DNA from: Nitrososphaerota archaeon
Lineage (GTDB): Archaea > Thermoproteota > Nitrososphaeria > Nitrososphaerales > Nitrosopumilaceae
DNA: 45,032 bases
Direction: 5' to 3'
Assembly (NCBI GenBank): GCA_018263495.1
Contig: JAANXC010000038.1
Coordinates: forward strand, 4-45,035
Shown: positions 13,514 to 21,703 of the stretch, piece by piece
How positions within the stretch are numbered: the stretch's first letter is position 1
Layout of the letters: each line of letters opens with the position of its first letter
The notes under the pieces: generated by a model
Seen by the model: the letters and a program-made list of their open reading frames with translations, nothing else
The model's database searches: none
What the model was told of the DNA's origin: nothing
Translations under genes and position numbers: made by a program

Positions 13514-14728
13514 TTAGTTAAGATTTTTTTCAATATTTTTACGGATAATTTTTACAATCTTAGCCTTGGTTTTACGACCGGTTTTTACCACACTTGTAGA
13601 GTCTACCAGAAAGACCTCATTATAGTCAGAGTTATTGTATCTGGAACCAATATCATTGGCTATCATCATGTCAGCATCAGATTCCTTTAGTTTCTTCCTT
13701 GCCCTGGAAACAAGCTCTTTTTTCGATACATTGGCTTCAGCCTTGAAACCTATGAGAATTCCCTTGTGGATATTTTTGATATGATCTATGATCTTTGGGG
13801 CTCTGGTAAGTTTGATGATAGTGCCCTTGTTGCTCTTAATCTTCGAGTTCGAGTTTTTTGGGATAAAATCAGACACAGCAGCAGCCAGTATCACAACATC
13901 AAATTTCTTCCTAAGTTCCTTTTTGACTGCACTAAACATCTCTGAAACCGTCTTTACATGAATGATTTTGGCGCCTTTTGGCGGTTCGGCAGTTCCAGGT
14001 CCATAAACTAGGGTCACTTTGGCACCTGCTGAGACTAGTTCTGAAGCCAACAAGGTTCCGGTCTTTCCAGTACTGATATTTGTCATGACACGTACAGGAT
14101 CAATCTTCTCAATTGTTGGACCTGCCGTAATCAAGACTTTCTTTCCTTTCAACTTTTTTGACTGTCCAAACTTGGTCAAAACAAAGTCTAGTACATCCTC
14201 TGGTTCTGGTGCTTTTGCCTTTCCCTCTATCATTTGCGGAGATACGAAATCCACCTTCTTTCTCAAAAATTGCATGTTCTTGCGAACTGCAGCATTTTCA
14301 TACATCGATGCATGCATGGCAAGACCCATCAATATTGGAGTCTTTGAGCCAAATGCTACAGTGAGCACTGTGGAGATTGGTGTATCATCTATACCATTTG
14401 CCAACTTGCCCAAAGTGTTTGCAGTTGAAGGATAAACGATAATCAGGTCAGACCTTTTGTAATCCGCAAGATCAATGTGTTCCATGTTTCCAGTGAGTTT
14501 TGTAATGACATGATTTCCAGTTGCCCATTTCATGTAATCTGGTTTGATCAGCTTTGTGCTGGCACCACTCATTACACATTTTACATTGGCACCATGTCGC
14601 ATCAGCAGCCTTGCAAGTTCAATTGACTTGTATGCTGCAACCGAGCCAGCAACGCACAGTACAACCTTCTTTCCAGAAAGCTCAGTGCCATAGCTTTCCA
14701 CAATGTCCAGGGATGGATGTTTGGTCAT
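13514..14728 (-). CDS. coaBC: Bifunctional phosphopantothenoylcysteine decarboxylase / phosphopantothenate-cysteine ligase
   Basis: The 404-residue protein has the CoaC flavoprotein at about 1-185 (VVLCVAGSVAAYKSIELARL, NHVITKLTGNMEH, PSTANTLGKLANGIDDTP) and the CoaB ligase at about 190-404 (GKKVLITAGPTIEKIDPVRV, NISTGKTGTLLASEL, VILAAAVSDFIPKNS). Together they couple cysteine to 4'-phosphopantothenate using a nucleotide, then decarboxylate to 4'-phosphopantetheine for CoA. The start overlaps the stop of panB by 4 bases, in a four-gene CoA operon. Length and both domains are complete. Confidence 0.95.
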   Translation of the reverse strand: MTKHPSLDIVESYGTELSGKKVVLCVAGSVAAYKSIELARLLMRHGANVKCVMSGASTKLIKPDYMKWATGNHVITKLTGNMEHIDLADYKRSDLIIVYPSTANTLGKLANGIDDTPISTVLTVAFGSKTPILMGLAMHASMYENAAVRKNMQFLRKKVDFVSPQMIEGKAKAPEPEDVLDFVLTKFGQSKKLKGKKVLITAGPTIEKIDPVRVMTNISTGKTGTLLASELVSAGAKVTLVYGPGTAEPPKGAKIIHVKTVSEMFSAVKKELRKKFDVVILAAAVSDFIPKNSNSKIKSNKGTIIKLTRAPKIIDHIKNIHKGILIGFKAEANVSKKELVSRARKKLKESDADMMIANDIGSRYNNSDYNEVFLVDSTSVVKTGRKTKAKIVKIIRKNIEKNLN

Positions 14729-15507
14729 TTCTGGACCTCCATATGGAAAGTATGCTCTTCAGCTGGAAATGTACGATTTTCGACGTTTTCTACGTACTCA
14801 GCCACGGCTTTTTTGATCTCTTCTGACAAAGAGAGGTATTTTTTGACGAATTTCGGCGTCATCTTCTCGAAAAGCCCTAACATATCATGAATGACTAAAA
14901 CCTGACCATCACAGTCTTTTCCACAGCCTATACCGATTGTTGGAACAAAAACTGCTTCTGTGATGTGCTTTGTAGTTTCAGCAGCTACCATCTCCAAGAC
15001 GATACTGAAGACTCCTGCTTCTTGTAATGCCCTAGCGTCAGCCAATAAGGTTTTGGCGTCTTCTTCCGTCTTTCCCTGAACCGTGTATTTTTTGGCTGTT
15101 TGTGGCAAAAGCCCAAGATGACCCATAACAGGTATTCCAGCCTTGATAATTGCCTTGATAATATCTGGAAGCCTTCCCTCCAGTTTTACAGCATCTGCTC
15201 CAGCCCTAATCAGCCGCTCAGAATTTGCCACCGCATCAGCCTCATTTTCATATGACTTGTTTGGGAGGTCAGCCACGATGAGGGCATTTTCCCTTGCGTT
15301 GCTGACTGCCTTTGTAAACAACACCATTTCATCCATAGTCACGGGAGCAGTATTTTCATAGCCAAGCATGACCATTCCGGCGCTATCTCCCACAAGCAAA
15401 ATGTCGACCTGATCACAAAGCGTTGCCATAGTATAGTCATAGCTGGTAACTACGGAGATCTTCTTGCTGCCCTTTTTTGCTATGATGTCATTTACCGTCT
15501 TACGCAA
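14725..15507 (-). CDS. panB: Ketopantoate hydroxymethyltransferase
   Basis: The 260-residue TIM-barrel protein shows the PanB signature: VVTSYDYTMATLCDQ, LLVGDSAGMVMLGY with the metal-binding Asp, VADLPNKSYE, GADAVKLEG, and MGHLGLLPQT. The enzyme transfers a hydroxymethyl group from a methylene-pterin cofactor to 2-ketoisovalerate, giving ketopantoate, the first committed step to CoA. The start overlaps the end of the phosphopantothenate synthetase gene by 8 bases and the stop overlaps the coaBC start. Ketopantoate reductase is not in this window. Confidence 0.95.
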   Translation of the reverse strand: MRKTVNDIIAKKGSKKISVVTSYDYTMATLCDQVDILLVGDSAGMVMLGYENTAPVTMDEMVLFTKAVSNARENALIVADLPNKSYENEADAVANSERLIRAGADAVKLEGRLPDIIKAIIKAGIPVMGHLGLLPQTAKKYTVQGKTEEDAKTLLADARALQEAGVFSIVLEMVAAETTKHITEAVFVPTIGIGCGKDCDGQVLVIHDMLGLFEKMTPKFVKKYLSLSEEIKKAVAEYVENVENRTFPAEEHTFHMEVQK

Positions 15508-16240
15508 GTGATCCTCTCCTCCTCAAATTATCCTTGATTTCTGAAACTGCAGAGGACAAAGCCCTTCTGTTGTTAAAGCTGGTTTTTGCTGGTTTTGATT
15601 TCTTACAAGCCGAGACGAGAAGCCTCATTCCACGGATGACATTGTCCACTATTGTAATATCCGCTTTCTGTGCAGTTCTGGAAAGTGGGTTAAGATCAAA
15701 TGTAATGACAGTTTTTCCCATCTTCTTCAACGCTTCAGTTCTATCTCCATCTTCAAGTGGAACCAGCACAACATCTGCCACAAAAATTCCATCCTTGTCC
15801 ACTATGCGTCTAGGATTGTCTAGACCGCCAATTTTGCGATATGACCTTGGATTTGTGCCTAAAACCTGCTTTGCACCAGCCTTTTTCAGTGATTTTTCAA
15901 TCTTTTTCTTCCTAGCCTCATCATAGTAGAACAGGTTTACCTCAATATTGGCTTTGGTAGCTTTTGCCAACTGAACTACCTCTTTTGGGCAAAGTGCTGC
16001 CACATTTCCATTTACCGAGATTACCGGATTATGGGCGGAAAGCAGTTTGGCTGCAGCTGCCTTGATAGCAACCTTTGCGGTTTTACTGGTTTTTTCTCCC
16101 ACCAGATAATCAAATGCCTCCCCACGTCCGTGTGCCAAAAGACCTTCTTTTGCAACAAGACCGTCATTGTACCCCCTGACAATTTTCTCGCGTATACTGA
16201 GAGAAACAAAACGCGGATGAGATTTAGGAATATTCAACAA
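15500..16240 (-). CDS. Archaeal 4-phosphopantoate-beta-alanine ligase (phosphopantothenate synthetase)
   Basis: The 246-residue protein matches the archaea-specific synthetase (DUF137): IPKSHPRFVSLSIREKIVRG, GLLAHGRGEAFDYLVGE, NPVISVNGNVAALCP, VLVPLEDGDRTEAL and DLNPLSRTAQKADITIVDNV. It joins 4-phosphopantoate to beta-alanine with ATP. This replaces the bacterial order, in which pantothenate is made first and then phosphorylated. It sits between the pantoate kinase (16 bases upstream) and panB (8-base overlap), which confirms the pathway. Confidence 0.92.
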   Translation of the reverse strand: MLNIPKSHPRFVSLSIREKIVRGYNDGLVAKEGLLAHGRGEAFDYLVGEKTSKTAKVAIKAAAAKLLSAHNPVISVNGNVAALCPKEVVQLAKATKANIEVNLFYYDEARKKKIEKSLKKAGAKQVLGTNPRSYRKIGGLDNPRRIVDKDGIFVADVVLVPLEDGDRTEALKKMGKTVITFDLNPLSRTAQKADITIVDNVIRGMRLLVSACKKSKPAKTSFNNRRALSSAVSEIKDNLRRRGSLA

Positions 16241-16256
16241 ACCACCACAAAAATCT

Positions 16257-17153
16257 TTAATCTAGCCTAGCGCCGGAATCATCAATCTTTGAAGACAAAA
16301 CGAAACCATCGTATTTTTCTAAGATTTGCAAAACCTTCTTTTTTTTACTGCAAGGCACCAATGAAAAGATGGTCTCGCCAAACAGCGCAACGCCGCATTT
16401 TATACCATTTTTACGAAGCTCACTAACCACCTTTTCCATTTCTGGGGTTACGACCTTGATGTATTTTGCAAATTTCATCGATTTATCCTGAAACTCGTTT
16501 ATGTCCTTGGACTTGATCAGATCCTGAACCATCTTGCCTCCCAATCCATTGACTAGGGAAATTTTCTCGCCCAGAAACTTCTTGGTAGAGATCGGGTTAA
16601 AGCAGACTACCAGTACATCTAACTTCTCCTTGGGATCTATCTTTTCAAGTTCGCCCACTCCAGGTGCACCAGATTTGGTACGAATCTCGAACCCACCATG
16701 ATATGATGCCAAGACATCACCAAGGCCAGTCTTGCATCTTATTTCAGCCAAGTGAGCGATCTGCGCCGCCTCAGTTTTTGTGTAGCCGGTATTGAGTGCC
16801 TGATTCAGTGCAAGTGACAATGATAGTGCAACTGCTGCGCTGCAGCCAAGCCCATATCCTACGGGCACATCCAGCTCGTGAATCACATCAACAAAATAAT
16901 CGTCATTGCCAACAAGAAACTCGTTCAGCACATATTCAGAAACTCGGACGTCACCAGTCTTGAATCCCTTGATTTGGATATGGAACTTTGTAGCATTGTT
17001 AGGATTCCTAGAACTTAGAATGACTGTTGTTTTTACTCCCTTTTGAATTGAAAATCCAGCACCCAATGAACCAATGCGGTTTGGATCATTTCCCTCAAGC
17101 TCCGCCTTGAAGAAGCCTGTAATGTGGGCTGGGCAAAATGCGCTTGCCATCAT
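16257..17153 (-). CDS. Pantoate kinase (GHMP superfamily)
   Basis: The 298-residue GHMP kinase begins ASAFCPAHITGFFKAELEGN and carries the phosphate-binding loop VGYGLGCSAAVALSLSLALN near residues 97-116. The motif AHITGFF at the N terminus is characteristic of archaeal pantoate kinases rather than mevalonate or homoserine kinases. It makes 4-phosphopantoate for the synthetase encoded next. It is the first gene of the operon. The start may be Met1 (17153) or Met2. A CTTATATTTTTA box on the minus strand about 25 bases away suggests a leaderless mRNA. Confidence 0.92.
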   Translation of the reverse strand: MMASAFCPAHITGFFKAELEGNDPNRIGSLGAGFSIQKGVKTTVILSSRNPNNATKFHIQIKGFKTGDVRVSEYVLNEFLVGNDDYFVDVIHELDVPVGYGLGCSAAVALSLSLALNQALNTGYTKTEAAQIAHLAEIRCKTGLGDVLASYHGGFEIRTKSGAPGVGELEKIDPKEKLDVLVVCFNPISTKKFLGEKISLVNGLGGKMVQDLIKSKDINEFQDKSMKFAKYIKVVTPEMEKVVSELRKNGIKCGVALFGETIFSLVPCSKKKKVLQILEKYDGFVLSSKIDDSGARLD

Positions 17154-17161
17154 GGATCGAT

Positions 17162-17216
17162 TTAAACTAAAGTAAAAATATAAGAATATGGCTTATACTA
17201 ATTAAACTAGTTTAAA
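17162..17216. promoter_or_regulatory. Divergent promoter with palindrome and TTAAACTA half-sites
   Basis: TTAAACTAGTTTAA at 17202-17215 is a perfect 14-base palindrome touching the TTG start of the AbrB-PhoU gene. The half-site TTAAACTA recurs at 17162-17169, exactly 40 bases upstream and next to the pantoate kinase start. TATA-like boxes face both ways (TTATACTA at 17193-17200; TATATTTTTA-like on the minus strand near 17172-17183). This suits a regulator that acts on both promoters, possibly the AbrB-type protein itself. Confidence 0.45.
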
Positions 17217-18197
17217 TTGTCTAAATTTACGCGACGCCTGCAGAAGATTGGCAGCAGCATCTTAGTCTCGCTTCCAAAGCAGTGGATAGATGACCACAAT
17301 CTAGAGAAGAGCTCACAGGTCCAGATTGAGACTTTAGAAAATAGTCTGTCCATCACAGCAGGTGAGGGCAAGAAACTATCCAAGGAGATTGAGATAGAGT
17401 ATCCGCTTTCAGGAGAGGAAAACATAGCTGCCAACATCACTGGTGCATACCTGCTTGGATATGACATTATCAGGATTAATGGCAAGTCTACAATCTCGGT
17501 AAAAGACAGGGAAGTAATACGCGAATCAATGAGGAGGCTTGTTGGCATGGAAATTCTGGACGAGGACGCATCAAACATTACAGGTCAATTCCTGCTTGAC
17601 GAGACGTCGCTCAACCCGAAGACAATTTTCAAAAGGATGAGTTCAATCGCGCTTGGCATGTTTGATGAGACACTATCTGCTTTAACAACAGGCGATAGTA
17701 CAAACCTTCAGACAATCCCAAATCGTGATGATGAGATAAACAGGCAGTATTTCCTCCTTGTCCGCTTCATCAGGAGCACCATGGTTGACAGGAGGCTGGC
17801 TGGAATTTTTAACCTGGAAAACATAGACATCTTGGATTACAGGATAGCTGGGAACATTCTTGAGACAGCCGGTGACACAATCGTTGACCTGTCAAAATCC
17901 ATATCGGGTACTTCCCTATCGGGCACTGATCAGAAGAAAATATACGATATTGCAAAGGACATTGAAAAAATCCAGAAAAAGTCAATTGATGCATTTATCA
18001 CGAATAACCGCTCTCTGGCAATAGAGGCCATAAAATTACACAAGCAGTATCAGGACAAAATTTCCAAAACTCGCTTATCACTTGAACACAAAAAGCAGAC
18101 GCCGATTGCATTCTTGGACTTGATTTACATATTTGAAAAAATTGCGCAGTCTTGGTCAGATATATCCGATCTGGTCCAGCCAACTTATCGAAGATAA
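17217..18197 (+). CDS. AbrB-domain plus PhoU-like regulator (phosphate uptake regulator)
   Basis: The 326-residue protein starts at TTG 17217. Residues 1-50 are a SpoVT/AbrB swapped-hairpin DNA-binding domain (TRRLQKIGSSILVSLPKQWI, SSQVQIETLENSLSI). Residues about 110-320 are helical and resemble two PhoU-like bundles (IALGMFDETLSALTTGDSTN, KKIYDIAKDIEKIQKKSIDA). Such fusions are common in archaea and are annotated as phosphate uptake regulators, though no pst genes occur here. The promoter contains a palindrome just before the start, consistent with autoregulation. The convergent Nudix gene ends 2 bases after its stop. Confidence 0.82.
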   Translation: MSKFTRRLQKIGSSILVSLPKQWIDDHNLEKSSQVQIETLENSLSITAGEGKKLSKEIEIEYPLSGEENIAANITGAYLLGYDIIRINGKSTISVKDREVIRESMRRLVGMEILDEDASNITGQFLLDETSLNPKTIFKRMSSIALGMFDETLSALTTGDSTNLQTIPNRDDEINRQYFLLVRFIRSTMVDRRLAGIFNLENIDILDYRIAGNILETAGDTIVDLSKSISGTSLSGTDQKKIYDIAKDIEKIQKKSIDAFITNNRSLAIEAIKLHKQYQDKISKTRLSLEHKKQTPIAFLDLIYIFEKIAQSWSDISDLVQPTYRR

Positions 18198-18198
18198 A

Positions 18199-18714
18199 TT
18201 ACAGTAGTTTTTTCTTTGCAGCGTAAATCATAACTGCGCAAATTGTTTTGGAGTCAATTATTTTTCCGGTTTTGATCATGCCTATTAGTTTCTTAATATC
18301 CATTTTTACTACTGTGATAAACTCATCATTATCCAACTCTAACTCAAATTTCCTTTTCAGGCCAGACGCAACGAAAATATGGATTTCCTCTTTGTTGTAG
18401 CCAACTGAGGGAAAATAGGAAATCAATTTGGTCATTTTTTTCGCTTCATACCCAGTTTCTTCAATTATCTCACGGTACGCACAGCTGATTGGCTTTTCAC
18501 GTTTTTCAAGTGTGCCTGCTGGAATTTCCAGAATGTAGCCATGGGGGAATCTATGCTGTTTTACTAAAATGACTTTACCATTTTCATCAAATGCCAAAAT
18601 TGCAGCAGCGCCTGGATGCTGAATTAACTCACGGCGAACCTTCCGTCCTTCTACTGTCAGATTATAAACATCAATGCTGACTGGTTTTCCTTTGTAGACT
18701 GTCTTTTTTTTCAT
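18199..18714 (-). CDS. Nudix hydrolase, ADP-ribose pyrophosphatase-like
   Basis: The 171-residue protein carries a perfect Nudix box, G-x5-E-x7-REIIEETGY (in GTLEKREKPI and AYREIIEETGYEA), preceded by LVKQHRFPHGYILEIPAG. The VKQ-R...E-PAG pattern before the box fits ADP-ribose pyrophosphatases, which hydrolyse nucleoside diphosphate sugars to protect the cell and recycle AMP. Its start overlaps the end of the Lrp-type regulator by 4 bases, so they form an operon. Substrate is inferred. Confidence 0.88.
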   Translation of the reverse strand: MKKKTVYKGKPVSIDVYNLTVEGRKVRRELIQHPGAAAILAFDENGKVILVKQHRFPHGYILEIPAGTLEKREKPISCAYREIIEETGYEAKKMTKLISYFPSVGYNKEEIHIFVASGLKRKFELELDNDEFITVVKMDIKKLIGMIKTGKIIDSKTICAVMIYAAKKKLL

Positions 18715-19625
18715 TGTTCTATAGGTACATGTAACTTCATAGATCTTGACGCATTTTTGACCGAATTGCTTATCCAGTTTGTTGGCATCGTTATTTTTTT
18801 TGGGAAAAACACTTCCGTAAAGGCAACCCCGTCAGTACACTTGATCTTGTGGTGCATTATGTCCGCATTGTAGATGTTATCGCTGTACATGAATAGAACC
18901 AGCATTTCCTTGGCAGTGAATGGAACTTGCCAGAAATAGTCACCAAATCCAGCTTCTATTTCTTTTAGAACTTTTTTGGTATCGTTTTGCACCATCGCAA
19001 GGAGTGCAAACGCAATGAATTTTTCCAGTTTCCTTGGGTCATAGATTATGGTAAACTGGATAGCTGGATTTGCCTCAAATTTTTCAATAGCCCTTGTAAC
19101 GGTTTTTGCCGACAGTTTTGCGGATTTGGAAATGGAATCAATTTTTTCCCTTGGATTTTTCAACAGCTGTTCAAGAATCTTAAAGTCCGTCTTGGTCAGG
19201 TCCGCCCGAAATTCAGATTCTTTTGGATCCAAGGTTAGAACAATCCTAGCATTGCTAATGAGATTTTTCACTAGTTCCGTCTTTTGTTCCACGTCTTTTT
19301 CAACCACAATCCCGCAGGCCGTTATGTCACCAAGGCAAGGTACAACAAAAAATGGCTCCCCAATCAGTTTCAGTTTTTTGACTATGTCAGCCTCATCGTC
19401 ACCTGGTACGATCAAGTAGATTATACTGTACCCCAAAGATGGTGGTTCCACCTTCATGGTAAAGTTCTGAATAACTCCTGCCCTTTCCATTTTAGATATT
19501 CGTGATTTTACTGACACACCTGACAAGCCAACTTTCTTACCAATCTGTCTGTCTGGCGTTCTGCAGTTGATAGTTAAAATTCCGAGAATTTTCATATCAT
19601 AATTGTCTAATTTGTTAAGTTTCAA
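18711..19625 (-). CDS. Duplicated Lrp/AsnC-type transcription regulator
   Basis: The 304-residue protein contains two winged HTH units. The first, at about 6-55 (LDNYDMKILGILTINCRTPD, VGLSGVSVKSRISKMERAGV), is followed by an alpha-beta RAM-like segment. The second HTH is near 145-195 (LTKTDFKILEQLLKNPREKI, SAKLSAKTVTRAIEKFEAN), followed by another RAM-like region. Duplicated Lrp proteins of this kind are frequent in thaumarchaea. The TTG start at 19625 is preferred over the ATG at 19595 because it keeps the LDNYDMKIL opening of the domain. It is divergent from the ABC permease, whose promoter holds GTAC repeats. Confidence 0.8.
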   Translation of the reverse strand: MKLNKLDNYDMKILGILTINCRTPDRQIGKKVGLSGVSVKSRISKMERAGVIQNFTMKVEPPSLGYSIIYLIVPGDDEADIVKKLKLIGEPFFVVPCLGDITACGIVVEKDVEQKTELVKNLISNARIVLTLDPKESEFRADLTKTDFKILEQLLKNPREKIDSISKSAKLSAKTVTRAIEKFEANPAIQFTIIYDPRKLEKFIAFALLAMVQNDTKKVLKEIEAGFGDYFWQVPFTAKEMLVLFMYSDNIYNADIMHHKIKCTDGVAFTEVFFPKKITMPTNWISNSVKNASRSMKLHVPIEQ

Positions 19626-19686
19626 TGTAAGTATATGATAATTAGTGGTTATTATAGTTAATTATGTCTTATATGTTAGCACTATG

Positions 19687-19725
19687 GTACAAATCCTTTA
19701 TATTTTGTACAATTAAATTTTGTAC
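19687..19725 (+). promoter_or_regulatory. ABC permease promoter with GTAC inverted repeats
   Basis: GTACAAA (19687-19693) and TTTGTAC (19704-19710) form an inverted repeat around the TATA-like TTTATAT (19697-19703). A third half-site, TTTTGTAC, at 19718-19725 abuts the ATG at 19726. TTGTACAA at 19705-19712 is itself a palindrome. The TATA-to-ATG distance suggests a leaderless mRNA. Binding here would block TBP or polymerase. The divergent Lrp-type protein is the nearest candidate regulator. Confidence 0.55.
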
Positions 19726-21006
19726 ATGGATTACCGACTTCATCTGGCAAAGAGAATGCTGGTAAACAAAAAGGGAAGCTTGATTGGGGCAGTGCTGGCC
19801 GTCTCGATTGGAATTTTAGTAATCAATGTAAATTTTGTAATTTTTCAGGGAATCTATGACGCCATAATCCGTGACATGTCGGATTACCGTTTTGGAGACA
19901 TTTACGTTTATGACGAAGAGAGATCTACAATTGAAAAATCAGACATTGTTTTAATTAATTGGTTTGAACGAATCCCAGGTGTTGAGGCAGCAACGCCGAG
20001 GTTAGAAGCGTCGGCAACTGCAGAGACTAGAATTTTAGGACAGCAACATGAGAAGTTTAACGTACCAGTTCTTGGTGTTGATCCCATTTCTGACATTAGG
20101 ACATCAACTATCCACGAAACGGTGGGTGATGGGCAATACGTCTATGCTCGCAATTCAATTGTTGTTGGAGAATCAGTTGCATCTGATCTTGGAGGTTGTT
20201 CCCAAGGCGGATTTTTCATGTCTAGCGGAACTGATCCTACAGTAACAGGAGATATCGACACAGATGAATGCAAACCAGTCCGGGTTGGTGATAGTGTAAA
20301 ACTTACTGTAACAGACCAATGGGGCATCGACCAAAAAAAGCGGTTCGTTGTAACTGGCATTTCTGGAACTGCGGGCGGACAGGGATTTGACAGAAGCGTC
20401 ATCATTCACATAGACACTTTGCGTGACATGTTGGATAGGTCAGGTGAATCAAGATCAATTATGGTTAGATTGCAAGAATCAGCAAGCCCTTATGACGCAA
20501 AACAAATTAAAAACCAATTCTTACAGGCATTTCCAAATGATAACCTAAGGGCTGAAACTATTGAGGAATCTGCAGAATCAACTCTTGCAGGATTTAGATC
20601 TGGAATTGCCATGATTAATTTAATTGGCTATTTCGGAATGGGGTCATCCGCCTTTGCCATCCTTACCATACAAATGATGTTGGTAAACAGCAAAACAAGG
20701 GAAATTGGCATTATGCGAGCCATTGGCGCTAGACGCAAAGACATTTTGATTCTGTTCATCATGCAGGGAATGATTATTGGTGCAATGGGTGCTGGTGCAG
20801 GTACCGCATTGGGTCTGGGTTACACTACCTATGCCAAAATAACAAACATGGAGTTTCAGGGCAGTTTGGCACTAGAGGTTAACTACAACTGGCAAAAAAT
20901 CGGCGAGACAGCTTTCCTTGCATTCATTTTGGCCATGATTGCGTCAATATATCCCTCGTATCGTGCTACGAAAAAACAACCAGTGGAGGCGATGAGATCT
21001 GTCTGA
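19726..21006 (+). CDS. MacB/FtsX-type ABC transporter permease
   Basis: From ATG 19726 the protein has one N-terminal membrane segment (SLIGAVLAVSIGILVINVNF), a large extracytoplasmic domain of about 230 residues, and three C-terminal membrane segments (MINLIGYFGMGSSAFAIL, LFIMQGMIIGAMGAGAGTAL, TAFLAFILAMIASIYPSYRA). KTREIGIMRAIGARRKDIL before the middle segment is the FtsX/MacB signature that contacts the ATPase. Such permeases do mechanotransmission or extract lipoproteins and other envelope molecules rather than importing solutes. The ATPase frame overlaps its last codons. The family is clear, but the substrate is unknown. Confidence 0.9.
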   Translation: MDYRLHLAKRMLVNKKGSLIGAVLAVSIGILVINVNFVIFQGIYDAIIRDMSDYRFGDIYVYDEERSTIEKSDIVLINWFERIPGVEAATPRLEASATAETRILGQQHEKFNVPVLGVDPISDIRTSTIHETVGDGQYVYARNSIVVGESVASDLGGCSQGGFFMSSGTDPTVTGDIDTDECKPVRVGDSVKLTVTDQWGIDQKKRFVVTGISGTAGGQGFDRSVIIHIDTLRDMLDRSGESRSIMVRLQESASPYDAKQIKNQFLQAFPNDNLRAETIEESAESTLAGFRSGIAMINLIGYFGMGSSAFAILTIQMMLVNSKTREIGIMRAIGARRKDILILFIMQGMIIGAMGAGAGTALGLGYTTYAKITNMEFQGSLALEVNYNWQKIGETAFLAFILAMIASIYPSYRATKKQPVEAMRSV

Positions 21007-21703
21007 TGTTGCATTACAATTAGAAAATTTGACCAAGATCTACGGTGAAGCAGAAACCAAGGTTACAGCACTTGACAACGTTTCATTTTCTGTAAAGAAG
21101 GGTGAATTTGTATTGGTTATAGGAAGCTCTGGTTCCGGAAAATCTACCTTACTAAACATGGTTGGATTATTGGATAGACCAACAGAAGGGAGAGTTCTGA
21201 TAGATGGATTTGACACAAGTGACTTGACTGATAACGAGATCTCTGCATTTAGAAATGAAAAACTAGGCTTTGTTTTCCAGTTTTCCAATCTTCTGGCTGA
21301 TCTTACTGTATTAGAAAATGTCCTTCTTCCTAGCCAAATACAGTTAGACTCTCCAACCAGTGACAAAGCAAAGGAGATTCTTGAAAAAGTTGGCTTGAAA
21401 GATCAATTATTCAAAAGGGCAAACAAAATTTCTGGTGGTCAGGCTCAAAGAGCTGCCATTGCGCGCGGGCTAGTCAACAATCCAACAATAGTTTTAGCAG
21501 ATGAACCCACGGGAAACTTGGATTCTGTTACTGCAAAAAACGTCGTTGAAGTAATGAAGAAAATGGCAAAGGATCTAGGGCAGACCTTCATCGTTGTGAC
21601 TCACGAGAGAGCACAGTTTGGAGACGTTGATCGAGTTATTACGATTAAGGATGGTCGTGCATTTGAAGGAGAACACACCACAGAGCTGGAGGTTGTTGCA
21701 TAA
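20999..21703 (+). CDS. MacB/LolD-type ABC transporter ATPase, unusual CTG start likely
   Basis: All ATPase motifs are present: Walker A GSSGSGKST near 42-50, FQFSNLLADLTVLENVLLPS with the Q loop, signature SGGQAQRAAIARGL, Walker B IVLADEP, and a switch His in VVTHERAQF. The only frame-consistent start that keeps the first strand (SDVALQLENLTKIYG) is CTG at 20999, overlapping the permease end by 8 bases. TTG at 21029 would remove that strand, and an in-frame stop lies just before 20996. It energises the permease encoded upstream. Confidence 0.85.
   Translation: MSDVALQLENLTKIYGEAETKVTALDNVSFSVKKGEFVLVIGSSGSGKSTLLNMVGLLDRPTEGRVLIDGFDTSDLTDNEISAFRNEKLGFVFQFSNLLADLTVLENVLLPSQIQLDSPTSDKAKEILEKVGLKDQLFKRANKISGGQAQRAAIARGLVNNPTIVLADEPTGNLDSVTAKNVVEVMKKMAKDLGQTFIVVTHERAQFGDVDRVITIKDGRAFEGEHTTELEVVA

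Noticed and set aside
14019..14435. 138-codon plus-strand frame
   Set aside because: It is antisense to coaBC, whose domains are unmistakable.
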